DNA of 16,433 nucleotides from Hyphomicrobiales bacterium (GCA_023266695.1 JAHFPO010000031.1:1-16433), one strand, 5' to 3'. Positions 1 to 8,793 are shown, counted from the first letter of the stretch. Numbers and translations: made by a program. Notes: generated by a model not told the origin, from the letters alone.

Positions 1-189
1 CTCGCTACCCACATATATGCCGAGGCTGCGCGCGGCAGCTACGAGGACGGCGCCGTGGCGGCGCTCTTGATCGTGCTCACGGGTCTCGGGCCGGTGGTGT
101 TGCTCGCGCGCATGAGCCGGCCGCTCACCGCGATCGGAGGCCGCTCCAGCGGCGGCGTTCAGGTCGCAAGCGCCGTCAGATCGCGATAG
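1..189 (+). CDS. C-terminal end of an ABC-transporter inner-membrane permease (partial)
   Basis: Reading frame 1 is open from the first base to a TAG at 187-189, giving 62 residues of a protein that begins outside the window. The visible part has a short loop containing THIYAEAARGSYEDGA, then a hydrophobic stretch (AALLIVLTGLGPVVLLA) that looks like a last transmembrane helix, then a basic tail. This arrangement resembles the C-terminus of binding-protein-dependent permeases of the iron(III)/thiamine/phosphonate type, but the substrate cannot be read from this fragment. The last 31 bp overlap the 3' end of the opposing aacS gene. Seen: open frame, membrane segment. Inferred: permease identity. 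Confidence 0.55.
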   Translation, partial: LATHIYAEAARGSYEDGAVAALLIVLTGLGPVVLLARMSRPLTAIGGRSSGGVQVASAVRSR

Positions 190-2123
190 AGCTCGAGCGC
201 CTCGGGATTGGCGAGCGCTTCGGTATTTTTCACCGGGCGGCCGTGCACGACCTCGCGCACGGCGATCTCGGTGATCTTTCCCGAGCGCGTGCGCGGAATG
301 TCGGCGACCTCGATGATCTTCGCCGGCACGTGACGGGGCGAGGCGCCTTCGCGAATTTTCCGCTTGATCCGCTCGGCGAGCGCCGCGTCGAGCTTGACGC
401 CCTCGCCGAGCCGCACGAACAGCACGATGCGCACGTCGCCTTCCCATTCCTGGCCGATGGCGATCGATTCCATGACTTCGGGAATCTGTTCGACCTGGGC
501 ATAGATCTCGGCGGTGCCGATGCGCACGCCCTGCGGATTGAGGGTGGCGTCGGAGCGGCCGTGGATGACGATGCCGCCGTGCGACGTCCATTCGGCGAAG
601 TCGCCGTGGTGCCAGACGCCGGGGAAGCGTTCGAAATAGGCGGCGCGGTATTTCTTGCCGGCGGAATCGTTCCAGAACATGACCGGCATCGAGGGAAAGG
701 GCTTCAGGCATACGAGCTCGCCGCGCCCGCGCTCGAGGTGGCGGCCGTCTTGCGACCAAACATCGACCGCCATGCCGAGGCCGGGCGCCTGGATTTCGCC
801 TTTCCATACCGGCGAGGTCGGATCGCCGATGACGAAACAGGAGACGATGTCGGTGCCGCCCGAGATCGAGGCGAGATGCACGTCCGCTTTGATCGAGCGA
901 TAGACATATTCGAAGCTCTCGGGCGCAAGCGGCGAGCCGGTCGAGGTGATCAGGCGGAGCGCGGAAAGATCGTGGCTGCGCGCCGGCTCCAGGCCCGCCC
1001 TCTTCGCGGCATCGATATATTTCGCCGAGGTGCCAAAGACATTGATCCGCTCTTGCTCAGCAAAATCGATGAGCACGTCCGGCGTGGGCGCGAAGGGCGA
1101 GCCGTCATAGAGGCAGAGAGTGGCCTCGCTCGCGAGCCCCGAGGCGAGCCAGTTCCACATCATCCAACCGAGCGTCGTGAAGTAGAAGAAACGCTCGCCC
1201 GGACGCAGATCGCAGTGCAGCCGGTGCTCCTTCAGATGCTGCAACAGCGTGCCGCCGCCGCCGTGCACGATGCATTTGGGCGGGCCGGTGGTGCCGGAGG
1301 AAAACAGGATGTAGACCGGATGATCGAACGGGAGGCGCGCGAAGGTCACGGGTCCCGGCGCGAAGGGGGCAAGGAATTGGTCGAGATCGACGGCGCGCGG
1401 AATCCTCGCCACCGCCGCCGCGGCCTCGCCGAGATAGGGCACGATCACGACCTGGCGCGCGCTCGGAAGTTTCTCGACGATCGCGGCGAGCTTGTCGACG
1501 ATCGGGATGGGCTTGCCGGCATACCAATAGCCGTCGCAGGAGACGAAGAGCTTGGGCTCGATCTGGCCGAAACGGTCGAGCACGCCGCGCTCGCCGAAAT
1601 CGGGCGAGCAGGAGGAAAAGATCGCGCCGATCGAGGTGACCGCGAGCATCAGCGCGATCGCCTCGGGCAGGTTCGGCAGCATCGCGGCGACGCGGTCGCC
1701 CGCGCCGACGCCCGCGGCCGCGAGCGCCTGCTGCATCCGGGAGACGAGCGCGTCGAGCTCGGCGAAGCTCATGCGGCGGGCAAGCTTGTCCTCGCCGCGG
1801 AATATGAAGGCCGTCCCGTCGTCGTGCCGGCGCATCAGGTTCTCGGCGAAATTGAGCCTGGCATCGGGGAAAAAGCGCGCGCCCGGCATCATCTCGCCGT
1901 CGAGGAGACGCCGTTCACCCTTTTCGCCGATCACGGAGGCGAAATCCCACACCAGATCCCAGAACTCGGCCGGATGGCCGAGCGACCAGGCATGAAGCTC
2001 GCGGTAGGTTTCGAGTTGCAGCCCGAAGCGCGCGTTCGCCTCGTCCCGGAAGCGGTTGACGGCGCTCGCTGCAACCCGCGCCGAGCTCGGGGTCCACATT
2101 GGCTGCCCGGCTTTCTCGAGCAT
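159..2123 (-). CDS. aacS: Acetoacetate-CoA ligase (acetoacetyl-CoA synthetase)
   Basis: This cytoplasmic ATP-dependent enzyme activates acetoacetate to acetoacetyl-CoA, feeding ketone bodies or products of polyhydroxybutyrate breakdown back into acetyl-CoA. The 654-residue length fits the family. It is an adenylate-forming (ANL) enzyme: the phosphate-binding loop SSGTTGPPK is at about 275-283, SGGTDIVSCF at about 421-430, the hinge-region motif HGDFAEW...GRSD at about 506-525, and the C-terminal motif PRTRSGK at 610-616, whose K616 is the expected catalytic lysine. The N-terminal MWTPSS and the FAENLMRR region are typical of acetoacetyl-CoA rather than acetyl-CoA synthetases. The ATG at 2123 is used; an internal ATG eight codons later (before WTPSS) is an alternative, and neither has a strong Shine-Dalgarno. 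It is monocistronic, divergent from the asmA-like gene, with a promoter candidate about 50 bp upstream. Confidence 0.93.
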   Translation of the reverse strand: MLEKAGQPMWTPSSARVAASAVNRFRDEANARFGLQLETYRELHAWSLGHPAEFWDLVWDFASVIGEKGERRLLDGEMMPGARFFPDARLNFAENLMRRHDDGTAFIFRGEDKLARRMSFAELDALVSRMQQALAAAGVGAGDRVAAMLPNLPEAIALMLAVTSIGAIFSSCSPDFGERGVLDRFGQIEPKLFVSCDGYWYAGKPIPIVDKLAAIVEKLPSARQVVIVPYLGEAAAAVARIPRAVDLDQFLAPFAPGPVTFARLPFDHPVYILFSSGTTGPPKCIVHGGGGTLLQHLKEHRLHCDLRPGERFFYFTTLGWMMWNWLASGLASEATLCLYDGSPFAPTPDVLIDFAEQERINVFGTSAKYIDAAKRAGLEPARSHDLSALRLITSTGSPLAPESFEYVYRSIKADVHLASISGGTDIVSCFVIGDPTSPVWKGEIQAPGLGMAVDVWSQDGRHLERGRGELVCLKPFPSMPVMFWNDSAGKKYRAAYFERFPGVWHHGDFAEWTSHGGIVIHGRSDATLNPQGVRIGTAEIYAQVEQIPEVMESIAIGQEWEGDVRIVLFVRLGEGVKLDAALAERIKRKIREGASPRHVPAKIIEVADIPRTRSGKITEIAVREVVHGRPVKNTEALANPEALELYRDLTALAT

Positions 2124-2175
2124 GAACTATTCCCGTCTCGCCCGCGCCCGCTTCCCGGGTCCTGGAGATCGGCGA

Positions 2176-2204
2176 TTCTTAGCGGTTCGGACTTGCCCTG
2201 TCAG
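2176..2204 (-). promoter_or_regulatory. Predicted sigma-70-type promoter for aacS
   Basis: On the minus strand CTGACA (2204-2199) is followed after exactly 17 bp by TAAGAA (2181-2176), close to the -35/-10 consensus. Initiation would fall near 2169, giving a leader of about 45 nt before the aacS ATG. This is a pattern match only, with no transcript evidence. The rest of the 183-bp gap between aacS and the asmA-like gene (2124-2306) shows no ORF or repeat; I see no equally good plus-strand promoter in it. Confidence 0.45.
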
Positions 2205-2306
2205 GCCTTGAAAGAGACATAGAACCAGCCGAAACTTCCTCTTCGGCGCCGGTCGCCGGTAGCCCTCGCGACCATCACCCTCGCCCCTTTCACTACGGAC
2301 AGTATC

Positions 2307-4241
2307 GTGAGCGTCTTGACCCGCATGCAGCGTATCACCGTCGGCGCGCTGGGCGTCGTTTTCCTTCTGGCCGGCGGGCTCGTTGTGCTCCCCTATTTCG
2401 TGTCGGAGCATCAGATCCGCGCCGCGGTGACCCGGTCGCTCACGGCGGCGACCGGCGTCGAGCCGCAGATCGCGGGCGCTGCCCGCCTTGCGCTGCTGCC
2501 GCGCCCGGCGATCCGGCTGGACGACGTCCGTCTCGACGACGGAACGAGGCCCGGCTTCAGCGCGGGCACGCTGCAGGCGACGGTGCGAATCCTGCCGTTG
2601 CTGCTCGGCAGGGTCGAGATCGCCTCGCTCACCTTCGAACGGCCGCGGTTGTCGATCGAGATCGGAGCCGACGGCGCGCTGATCGTGGGCCTACCCTTGC
2701 GCTCGCCGGCGAACAGCATCGAGAATACCGACCGGCCCGAATTGCGGATCGTCGATGGCATCGTCGAGCTCAGCTTCGCCGACGCGGAGCGGCGCGAGAC
2801 CTTCTCGGCGGTCGAGGCCTCGCTCGCCTGGACGGAATCGAGCCTGACCGCGACCGGTTCGTTGCTCATGCGGAATGTTCCGACCAGCATCAGTCTCTTG
2901 ATCGCCGACACCAACGTGCTCGGACGCGGCGGGCGCAGCGGCCTGCGCCTGCGGCTTGAAGCCGAATCGCTGCGGGTCGGGTTCGACGGCGGCCTCGCAT
3001 TCCGCAACGGCATCCAGGCCGACGGCGCGCTGGCGGCGGAATCCCATTCGCTGCGCGCCGCGCTCGCCTGGTTCTCGCTGGTGCCGCCGACGCGGGGCGG
3101 ATTCGGCCCCTTCAAGCTCAAGGCGCAAGCCGCGCTCACCTCGGCCGCGCTCGCGCTCACGGGACTGTCGATCGAGCTCGACGGCAATCGGGCCGAAGGC
3201 GGTTTGACCTTGAAGCGCGATGGCTCGCGCCCGGTCCTGCAAGGCACGCTGGCGGGCGATTCGGCCAATTTCACTCCCTATTCCGGCGGCTTCGCCGTGA
3301 TCGGCGAGGATGGCCGCGACTGGAGCCGCGAGCCCATCGACCTCGACGCGCTCGACGCCTTCGATTTCGACCTCCGGCTGTCGGCGGGGCGCGTCGTGGT
3401 CGGCAAAACCGAGCTCGCGCGCGTCGCGATCGCGGCCGTGCAAAAGGGCGGACGGTTCACGGTATCGGTCGGCGAGGCGCAATTCTACGAAGGGGCATTG
3501 CGCGGGGCGATGGCGCTCGGCCGCGGCGGCGCCGGCCCGGAAGTCAAGATCGAGGCCAACATTTCCAATTTCGATCTCGAGCGCGGGCTCGGCGAACTCG
3601 CCGGCATCCGCCGGCTCGAAGGCAAGGGCACGCTCGGCCTCGTGCTCGAGGGAGCGGGTCCGAGCGTGCACGCCATCGTGCGCGCGCTCTCGGGACAGGC
3701 GACGCTCACGGCCTCCAACGGTTCGCTCAACGGCATCAACGTGGAGCAGGTGCTGCGCCGTCTCGAGCACAAGCCGCTCTCGGGCGCCGCCGATTTCAGG
3801 GGCGGGCGCACTTCCTTCGAACGATTGATGGCGAAGCTCCGCATCACGCGCGGAACGGCGCGGGTCGAGGAAGCCCAGGTCGATAGCCCGCAGGTGCGGG
3901 TGACGCTCGCGGGCGAGGCCTCGATCGCCAATCGCGATCTCGATCTCAAGGGTACGGCAAGTCTAGTGCGGCCAGGGAGCGCGGCCGGCGCCCCCCAGGC
4001 TTTCGACCTGCCGTTCATCGTCCAGGGCAGCTGGGACAAGCCCTTCCTGCTGCCCGATCCGAGCGCCTTGATTCAACGCTCAGGAGCGGCGGCGCCCTTG
4101 CTCGACGCGGTGCGCAAACAATCCGCCCGCGAAAAAACCGCGCGCTCCAGCATCGCGCCGATTGCCGGCGCCCTCACCTCGCCCGGCGAGGATTCCAGGG
4201 GGGTGACGGCGGCTCCGGCCGCCGTCCGTGATACTCCCTGA
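2307..4241 (+). CDS. AsmA family protein, inner-membrane anchored
   Basis: This 644-residue protein has an N-terminal transmembrane anchor (about residues 11-30), then the typical AsmA opening (AAVTRSLTAATGVEPQIAG...LLPRPAIRLDDVRL) and a long periplasmic, beta-rich body. The C-terminal AsmA core lies at about 430-590 (GTLGLVLEGAG...LSGQATLTASNGSLNGINVE, then GSWDKPFLLPDPSALIQRSG). Family members (AsmA, TamB, YhdP and relatives) are long beta-groove proteins linked to phospholipid transport to, and assembly of, the outer membrane; the precise role of this paralogue is inferred. The GTG at 2307 has only a weak GGA about 8 bp upstream, and an ATG at 2325 is a possible alternative start. The Ala/Pro-rich tail after about residue 600 is low complexity. 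A gene for an exported protein follows at once. Confidence 0.88.
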   Translation: MSVLTRMQRITVGALGVVFLLAGGLVVLPYFVSEHQIRAAVTRSLTAATGVEPQIAGAARLALLPRPAIRLDDVRLDDGTRPGFSAGTLQATVRILPLLLGRVEIASLTFERPRLSIEIGADGALIVGLPLRSPANSIENTDRPELRIVDGIVELSFADAERRETFSAVEASLAWTESSLTATGSLLMRNVPTSISLLIADTNVLGRGGRSGLRLRLEAESLRVGFDGGLAFRNGIQADGALAAESHSLRAALAWFSLVPPTRGGFGPFKLKAQAALTSAALALTGLSIELDGNRAEGGLTLKRDGSRPVLQGTLAGDSANFTPYSGGFAVIGEDGRDWSREPIDLDALDAFDFDLRLSAGRVVVGKTELARVAIAAVQKGGRFTVSVGEAQFYEGALRGAMALGRGGAGPEVKIEANISNFDLERGLGELAGIRRLEGKGTLGLVLEGAGPSVHAIVRALSGQATLTASNGSLNGINVEQVLRRLEHKPLSGAADFRGGRTSFERLMAKLRITRGTARVEEAQVDSPQVRVTLAGEASIANRDLDLKGTASLVRPGSAAGAPQAFDLPFIVQGSWDKPFLLPDPSALIQRSGAAAPLLDAVRKQSAREKTARSSIAPIAGALTSPGEDSRGVTAAPAAVRDTP

Positions 4242-4275
4242 CACCGTCGGCTTCCCGCCTTTGCCCGCCCGCACC

Positions 4276-5463
4276 ATGCGTCTCCCGCGTCACGGTTCGA
4301 CGGCGACCCATCTCGTCGCATTGGCCGCATGGGTTTCCTGGGTCGCGGCTGTGGCCGCCGGTTCCGCCGCCGCCGAGGAAAAGCGTCCGGTCGCGAAACT
4401 CACCGTCAACGTCACTCCGCTCGGAGCCGCAGCCAAGGAACGGCCGTTGCCGGTCGGCGCGATGCCGAGCCTGCGTATCGCCGTGCACAATGGCGGCGCC
4501 AGCGCGCTCGCCAAAATCACGCTCACCCTCCGCTTCGAGGGGATGAAGGCTGACAATCCACCGGGCTGGCGTTCGGAGGGCGGCGCGCTGATCATGGAGA
4601 TTGCGCGCCTCGGCGCGGGCGCCGAGAGCGAGCGCACGCTCCAGCTGCGCGTCGTGAGCACGCCGGTTTCGGGCCAGACCCACCGCATATCCGTCGAGGC
4701 CCGCACGCAGGATGGGGCGGTCGCTGCCGGCGAGGCGAATTTGCGTGTCGCCGATTGCGCCGGCGCCTATCGCGCGAAACTTTCCGTCTTGCGCACGGAT
4801 GCGGTGCCGGCAATCCGGACGGCGGCCGAAGACATGAGCAGGCCAGATCGAACGCTGCCGAATGCGCGTCTGTTTCCCCCGACCGGCGCGCGTACGGGCC
4901 ATGTCGCGGCTGCGGAGAAGCTCGCCGCCGCGTTCGCTGTGAACGGCGGCGCCGATCCGGAAATGGGACGCGACTGGTTTCGCTTCCTGATCCTGCGCTG
5001 GACTTCGGAGCTTTCGGTCTATGCCGGCCAGGAAGCCAATCCCGGCCTGTGCGCGGCCAACTACTACCAGATCGCCGGCTACCGCGAGGGGCTGCTTCCA
5101 CTGACGCGGCGGTTCGAGGCGATCCACACGGCGGCGGCGAATGCGCTCGCAGCCGCGCGCGGCGCTGCCAAGGCCGAAGCGGGCGAGGATGGCGGCAGGA
5201 TCGCCCGGCGCGCCGCCCAAACCGCGGGTCTCGAGGCCGGCGAGGAGAACGCTTCCGTCTTCGCGATCCTTGCCGCGGCGCGCGTCTCGCTCGGCAACGA
5301 GCGCAAGCTCGAGCCTGATCAGGCGGAGGCGCTTTCGCTCGCCGAGACCGCGGCCTGGCTCACGGAGACCGCCAAGCGGGCGGATGCACTCGCCAAGACG
5401 CTCGAGCAGACCTTCACCACGATCTCGAACGCGCACCGGGAAAGCTGCGTCTGCGCGTTCTGA
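4276..5463 (+). CDS. Exported protein of unknown function, Ig-like plus helical domain
   Basis: I do not recognise this gene. Starting at the ATG at 4276 it encodes 395 residues. Residues 1-33 look like a signal peptide: basic n-region, hydrophobic LVALAAWVSWVAAVAAG, and AAA before EE as cleavage site. Residues about 38-160 alternate like a beta-sandwich, with SLRIAVHNGGASALAKITLTL typical of CARDB/DUF11-like adhesion folds. Residues about 205-395 are mostly helical and Ala/Glu/Arg rich. Cysteines occur at 161, 259, 391 and 393, the last two as CVC three residues from the C-terminus. The frame is open back to a GTG at 4228 inside the end of the asmA-like gene, but that start would place 16 residues before the signal peptide; neither start has a clear Shine-Dalgarno. 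The 34-bp spacing suggests co-transcription with the asmA-like gene. Confidence 0.75.
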   Translation: MRLPRHGSTATHLVALAAWVSWVAAVAAGSAAAEEKRPVAKLTVNVTPLGAAAKERPLPVGAMPSLRIAVHNGGASALAKITLTLRFEGMKADNPPGWRSEGGALIMEIARLGAGAESERTLQLRVVSTPVSGQTHRISVEARTQDGAVAAGEANLRVADCAGAYRAKLSVLRTDAVPAIRTAAEDMSRPDRTLPNARLFPPTGARTGHVAAAEKLAAAFAVNGGADPEMGRDWFRFLILRWTSELSVYAGQEANPGLCAANYYQIAGYREGLLPLTRRFEAIHTAAANALAAARGAAKAEAGEDGGRIARRAAQTAGLEAGEENASVFAILAAARVSLGNERKLEPDQAEALSLAETAAWLTETAKRADALAKTLEQTFTTISNAHRESCVCAF

Positions 5464-5467
5464 CCGA

Positions 5468-6055
5468 TCAGGGAACGGGATCGGCGCTCAGGTGCGCAAA
5501 CAGCAGGTGGTCCTGCCACTCGCCGGCGATGCAGAGATATTCGCGGGCGTAGCCCTCGCGCGTGAAGCCGAGCTTGGCGAGGAGACGCACCGAGGCGGCA
5601 TTGTGCGGCAAGCAGGCCGCCTCGATGCGCTTCAGCTTGAGCATGCCGTGGGCAAAGGGGATGAGCGCCGTGAGCGCCGCCGTCATGTGCCCGCTGCCGG
5701 CGAAGGGCGTGCCCATCCAGTAGCCGAGGTTCGCCGCCTGCGCGACCCCGCGCCGGACATTATTGAGCGTCACTCCGCCCACCAACACTCCGTCCGCGGC
5801 GCGGAAGATGAGGAACGGATAACCGAGATCGGCGTGCATCTCGCGGGCATAGCGGCGCATGCGGCGGCGGAACGCGCGGCGGGTGAGATCGTCCTGCGGC
5901 CACGCCGGCTCCCACGGCGTGAGGAAGGCGCGGCTCTCCTCGCGCAGCCGCGCCCATTCGCTCCAGTCCGCCATCTGCGGCACGCGCAGCAAGACGCCCT
6001 TGCCCTTGATCGCGGGCAGCGGATCGGACCACAGAACCGACCGGAACAGGGACAT
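5468..6055 (-). CDS. GNAT family N-acetyltransferase, RimJ-like
   Basis: This 195-residue cytoplasmic enzyme probably transfers acetyl from acetyl-CoA to an N-terminal amine, as RimJ does on ribosomal protein S5. The GNAT core is visible: an early beta strand with VLLRVPQMADW, GGVTLNNVRRG at about 93-103, the acetyl-CoA-binding stretch GYWMGTPFAGSGHMTAAL at 111-128, and the late motif HNAASVRLLAKLGFTREGYARE at about 151-172, usual for RimJ/RimL proteins (Asn contacting CoA, then the GF turn). The protein substrate is not deducible. It is the last gene after thrC and the M16 peptidase, with 30 bp separating it from the peptidase stop, and lacks a recognisable Shine-Dalgarno. It converges on the unknown exported-protein gene with only 4 bp between the stops. 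Confidence 0.88.
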   Translation of the reverse strand: MSLFRSVLWSDPLPAIKGKGVLLRVPQMADWSEWARLREESRAFLTPWEPAWPQDDLTRRAFRRRMRRYAREMHADLGYPFLIFRAADGVLVGGVTLNNVRRGVAQAANLGYWMGTPFAGSGHMTAALTALIPFAHGMLKLKRIEAACLPHNAASVRLLAKLGFTREGYAREYLCIAGEWQDHLLFAHLSADPVP

Positions 6056-6085
6056 CGAATGGCGGGCGCTTCATCACGCCGGACC

Positions 6086-7357
6086 TCAGGCGGCCCGGCG
6101 CTCCAGACTTTCGGCGATGCGCGCCGCCGATTCAAGGCCGGCGCGCGGGCCTAATCCGGCGAAGGTGGGCCGGCCGGAGGCGATGAGCGCGCGCGCCGCC
6201 GCGCGCACGTCCTCGACGGTGACGGCGTCGATCTTCGCCACCAGCTCCTCGAGCGGGATCGGCCGGCCGAAGGCGAGAATCTGGCGGCCGAGTTGATCGG
6301 CGCGCGCCGACGAGCTTTCGAGAATGCCCAGGAGCCCGACCTTCATCAGCGCCTTGGCGCGCCCGATTTCGGCCGCGCCGGCGGTTTCGGCGGCATCGGC
6401 AAGCTCGTCGACCACCACCGACATCAGATCGCGGGTGTCGGCCGGATCGGTTCCGGCATAGACGCCGAAAATCCCGGTGTCGGCATAACCCGAATGATAG
6501 GCATAGATCGCATAGCAGAGCCCGCGCTTCTCGCGCACCTCCTGGAAGAGACGCGAGGAGCTGCCGCCGCCGAGCACATTGGTGAAGACCTGCAGCGCGT
6601 AGAACTCGGGGGCGCGGTAGGAACAGCCTTGCAGCCCGAGCACGAGATGGGCCTGTTCGAGCTTGCGTGTGCCGAGCTCCCGACCGCCGGCATAGCGCGC
6701 CGAAGGCGCCGGCGCGCCGGCGGGCGCTGGAATCCGGGCGAGACGCTTCTCGACCTCGCCGACGATCGCCGCGTGATCGACGTCGCCGGCCGCCGCCACG
6801 ATCATGCTTTCTGCGCGGTAATGCTTGCCGAGATAGGCGCGCAGCCGCTCGGGCGTGAACGAGCGCACCGAATTCGCTGTTCCCAGAATCGGGCGGCCGA
6901 TCGATTGCTCGGGAAAGGCGCGCGCCTGAAAGAGATCGAACACGACATCTTCCGGGGTGTCGTTGGAGGCGCCGATCTCCTGCACGATCACGCCCTGCTC
7001 GCGCGCGAGTTCCTGCGCATCGAACGTGGGCTCGGTCAGGATGTCGGTGAGGATGTCGAGGGCGAGCGGCACGTCGGCGCCGAGCACACGCGCGTAATAG
7101 CCGGTCGCCTCGACCCCGGTCGAGGCGTTGAGATCGCCGCCGACGGCCTCGATCTCCTCGACCATCTCGCGCGCGCTCCTCCGCTTGGTGCCCTTGAAGG
7201 CCATGTGTTCGAGGAGATGGGAGATGCCGTGCTCGTCCTTGTCCTCGTGACGCGATCCGGCCCCCGCCCAGATTCCGAGCGCGGCGGTCTTCAGATGCGG
7301 CATCCGGTCGGTGACCACCGTAAGGCTGCTCGCAAGCTTGGTGAGGCTCGTGCTCAT
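6086..7357 (-). CDS. M16 family zinc metallopeptidase (mitochondrial-processing-peptidase-like)
   Basis: This 423-residue protein belongs to the M16B group that includes mitochondrial processing peptidase beta and its alphaproteobacterial relatives. The inverted zinc motif HLLEH is at 47-51 (ligands H47 and H51, catalytic E50), with the third ligand expected at E127 in QGVIVQEIGA, 76 residues after H51 as in the family. The second half contains the glycine-rich loop NVLGGGSSSRLFQEVREKRG (260-279) followed by CYAIYAY, which in the family contacts substrate. All catalytic residues are present, so it is likely an active protease; no signal peptide is apparent. Its ATG overlaps the thrC stop by 4 bp (ATGA) and has GGGAG about 7 bp upstream, so translation is probably coupled to thrC. 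The native substrate is unknown. Confidence 0.93.
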   Translation of the reverse strand: MSTSLTKLASSLTVVTDRMPHLKTAALGIWAGAGSRHEDKDEHGISHLLEHMAFKGTKRRSAREMVEEIEAVGGDLNASTGVEATGYYARVLGADVPLALDILTDILTEPTFDAQELAREQGVIVQEIGASNDTPEDVVFDLFQARAFPEQSIGRPILGTANSVRSFTPERLRAYLGKHYRAESMIVAAAGDVDHAAIVGEVEKRLARIPAPAGAPAPSARYAGGRELGTRKLEQAHLVLGLQGCSYRAPEFYALQVFTNVLGGGSSSRLFQEVREKRGLCYAIYAYHSGYADTGIFGVYAGTDPADTRDLMSVVVDELADAAETAGAAEIGRAKALMKVGLLGILESSSARADQLGRQILAFGRPIPLEELVAKIDAVTVEDVRAAARALIASGRPTFAGLGPRAGLESAARIAESLERRAA

Positions 7358-8769
7358 GCGGCGGCTCCCGCAATGGCGGCGCGGCTGCGTCTCTCGACGA
7401 AACGGGCGACCGCCTCGCTTGAGGCCGGCAAGGTGGCGATGCGCTCGCGCCGCGCGCCGAGATCGGCGAGCCGCGCGGGCAGTTCCGGCCGAACGCCGGT
7501 CGCGGCCGCGACCGCCTCCGGAAACTTCGCCGGGTGGGCGGTGCCGAGCACGATCGTCGGCATGGCGCTTTTCGGCTCGAGCCTGCGGGCGACGGCGAGA
7601 CCGACGGCGGTGTGCGGATCGAGTTGATAGCCGGTCGCCGCATGGATCGCGCGGATCGTCGCCGCCGTCTCGGCTTCATCGGCGCGTCCCGCCTCGAAGC
7701 TCGCGCGAATCGCCGCGAGCGCTACCGCCGGGAGCGCGAAGCGTCCGTCCTTGGCGAGCGCCGCCATCAGCGCGCGCACGGTCGCGCCGTTGCGTTGACA
7801 GGCCTCGAACAGCAGCCGCTCGAAATTGGAGGAGACCTGGATATCCATCGCCGGGGAAGAAGTCGCGACCACCTGATGCGGCTCATAGGATCCTGAGACG
7901 AGCGTGCGGGCGAGGATGTCGTTGACGTTGGTCGCAATCAGCAAGCGCTCGATCGGGAGCCCCATCCGGAAGGCCGCGTAACCCGCGAAAATATCGCCGA
8001 AATTTCCGGTGGGCACGGCGAAGCGGACTGCCCGAGCGGGCGCGCCGAGCGCCGCCGCGGCGGTGAAGTAATAGACGCTCTGAGCCGCGATGCGCGCCCA
8101 GTTGATGGAATTCACGGCCGAGAGCTTCATCCGGTCGCGGAAGGCGTGGTCGTTGAACAGCGTCTTCACGATCGCTTGGCAGTCGTCGAAGGTGCCCGCG
8201 ATCGCGACGGCGTGCACGTTCTCCTCCGGCGCCGTGGTCATCATCCGCCGCTGCACCTCGGAAATGCGGCCCTCGGGATAAAGGATGATGAGGTCGACGC
8301 GATCGCGGCCGCGAAAGGCTTCGACCGCGGCGGCGCCGGTGTCGCCCGAGGTGGCGCCTACGATGGTCGCGCGCTCGCTCCGTTCGGCGAGCACATGGTC
8401 CATGAGGCGCGCCAGCAACTGCATGGCGATGTCTTTGAAGGCGAGCGTCGGCCCGTGAAAAAGCTCGAGAATCCATTCATCGCGCGCGATCTCCTTGAGC
8501 GGCGCAACCGCCGGGTGACCGAAGTTCGCATAGGCCTCGCCGATCATGCGTTCGAGATCGGCGTCCTTGATCGAGCCGGCGACGAAGGGACGGATCACTT
8601 CCAGCGCCACCTCGGCGTAGGATTTCCCCTTGAAGGCGGCGATGTCCTCGCGCGCGAGATTTGGCCAGCTTTCCGGCAGATAGAGTCCGCCGTCGCGCGC
8701 GAGCCCGGCGAGCAACGCATCGGCAAATGAGACGAGCGGCGCCTCGCCGCGGGTGGAAAGATAAAGCAC
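7354..8769 (-). CDS. thrC: Threonine synthase
   Basis: This cytoplasmic PLP enzyme converts O-phospho-L-homoserine to L-threonine and phosphate, the last step of threonine synthesis. The 471-residue length matches the long bacterial/fungal type. The N-terminus MLYLSTRGEAP is characteristic. The PLP lysine is K112 in HGPTLAFKD (105-113), followed by the phosphate/substrate loop GATSGDTGAAA at about 138-148 and VPTGNFGDIFAGY at about 252-264. The start is a GTG at 8769 with AGGTG about 7 bp upstream. It is the first gene of a three-gene set with the M16 peptidase and the GNAT enzyme. No thrB lies beside it. A palindromic repeat lies 24 bp upstream, between it and surf1, so it probably has its own transcription start or receives read-through from the oxidase operon. 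Confidence 0.96.
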   Translation of the reverse strand: MLYLSTRGEAPLVSFADALLAGLARDGGLYLPESWPNLAREDIAAFKGKSYAEVALEVIRPFVAGSIKDADLERMIGEAYANFGHPAVAPLKEIARDEWILELFHGPTLAFKDIAMQLLARLMDHVLAERSERATIVGATSGDTGAAAVEAFRGRDRVDLIILYPEGRISEVQRRMMTTAPEENVHAVAIAGTFDDCQAIVKTLFNDHAFRDRMKLSAVNSINWARIAAQSVYYFTAAAALGAPARAVRFAVPTGNFGDIFAGYAAFRMGLPIERLLIATNVNDILARTLVSGSYEPHQVVATSSPAMDIQVSSNFERLLFEACQRNGATVRALMAALAKDGRFALPAVALAAIRASFEAGRADEAETAATIRAIHAATGYQLDPHTAVGLAVARRLEPKSAMPTIVLGTAHPAKFPEAVAAATGVRPELPARLADLGARRERIATLPASSEAVARFVERRSRAAIAGAAA

Positions 8770-8793
8770 GGTCGATCACCTCGATCGGCGGCA

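Noticed and set aside
140..153. Short inverted repeat GCCGCT/AGCGGC near the permease end
   Set aside because: Only a 2-bp loop and no T-run on either strand, and it lies within coding sequence; not supported as a terminator.
243..2222. 659-codon plus-strand open frame across aacS
   Set aside because: It is the antisense shadow of aacS: Arg/Asp/Gly-rich translation with no family features, while the minus strand holds all ligase motifs.
6293..7627. 444-codon plus-strand open frame across the M16 gene and thrC end
   Set aside because: Antisense shadow that spans two real genes and has no recognisable domain.
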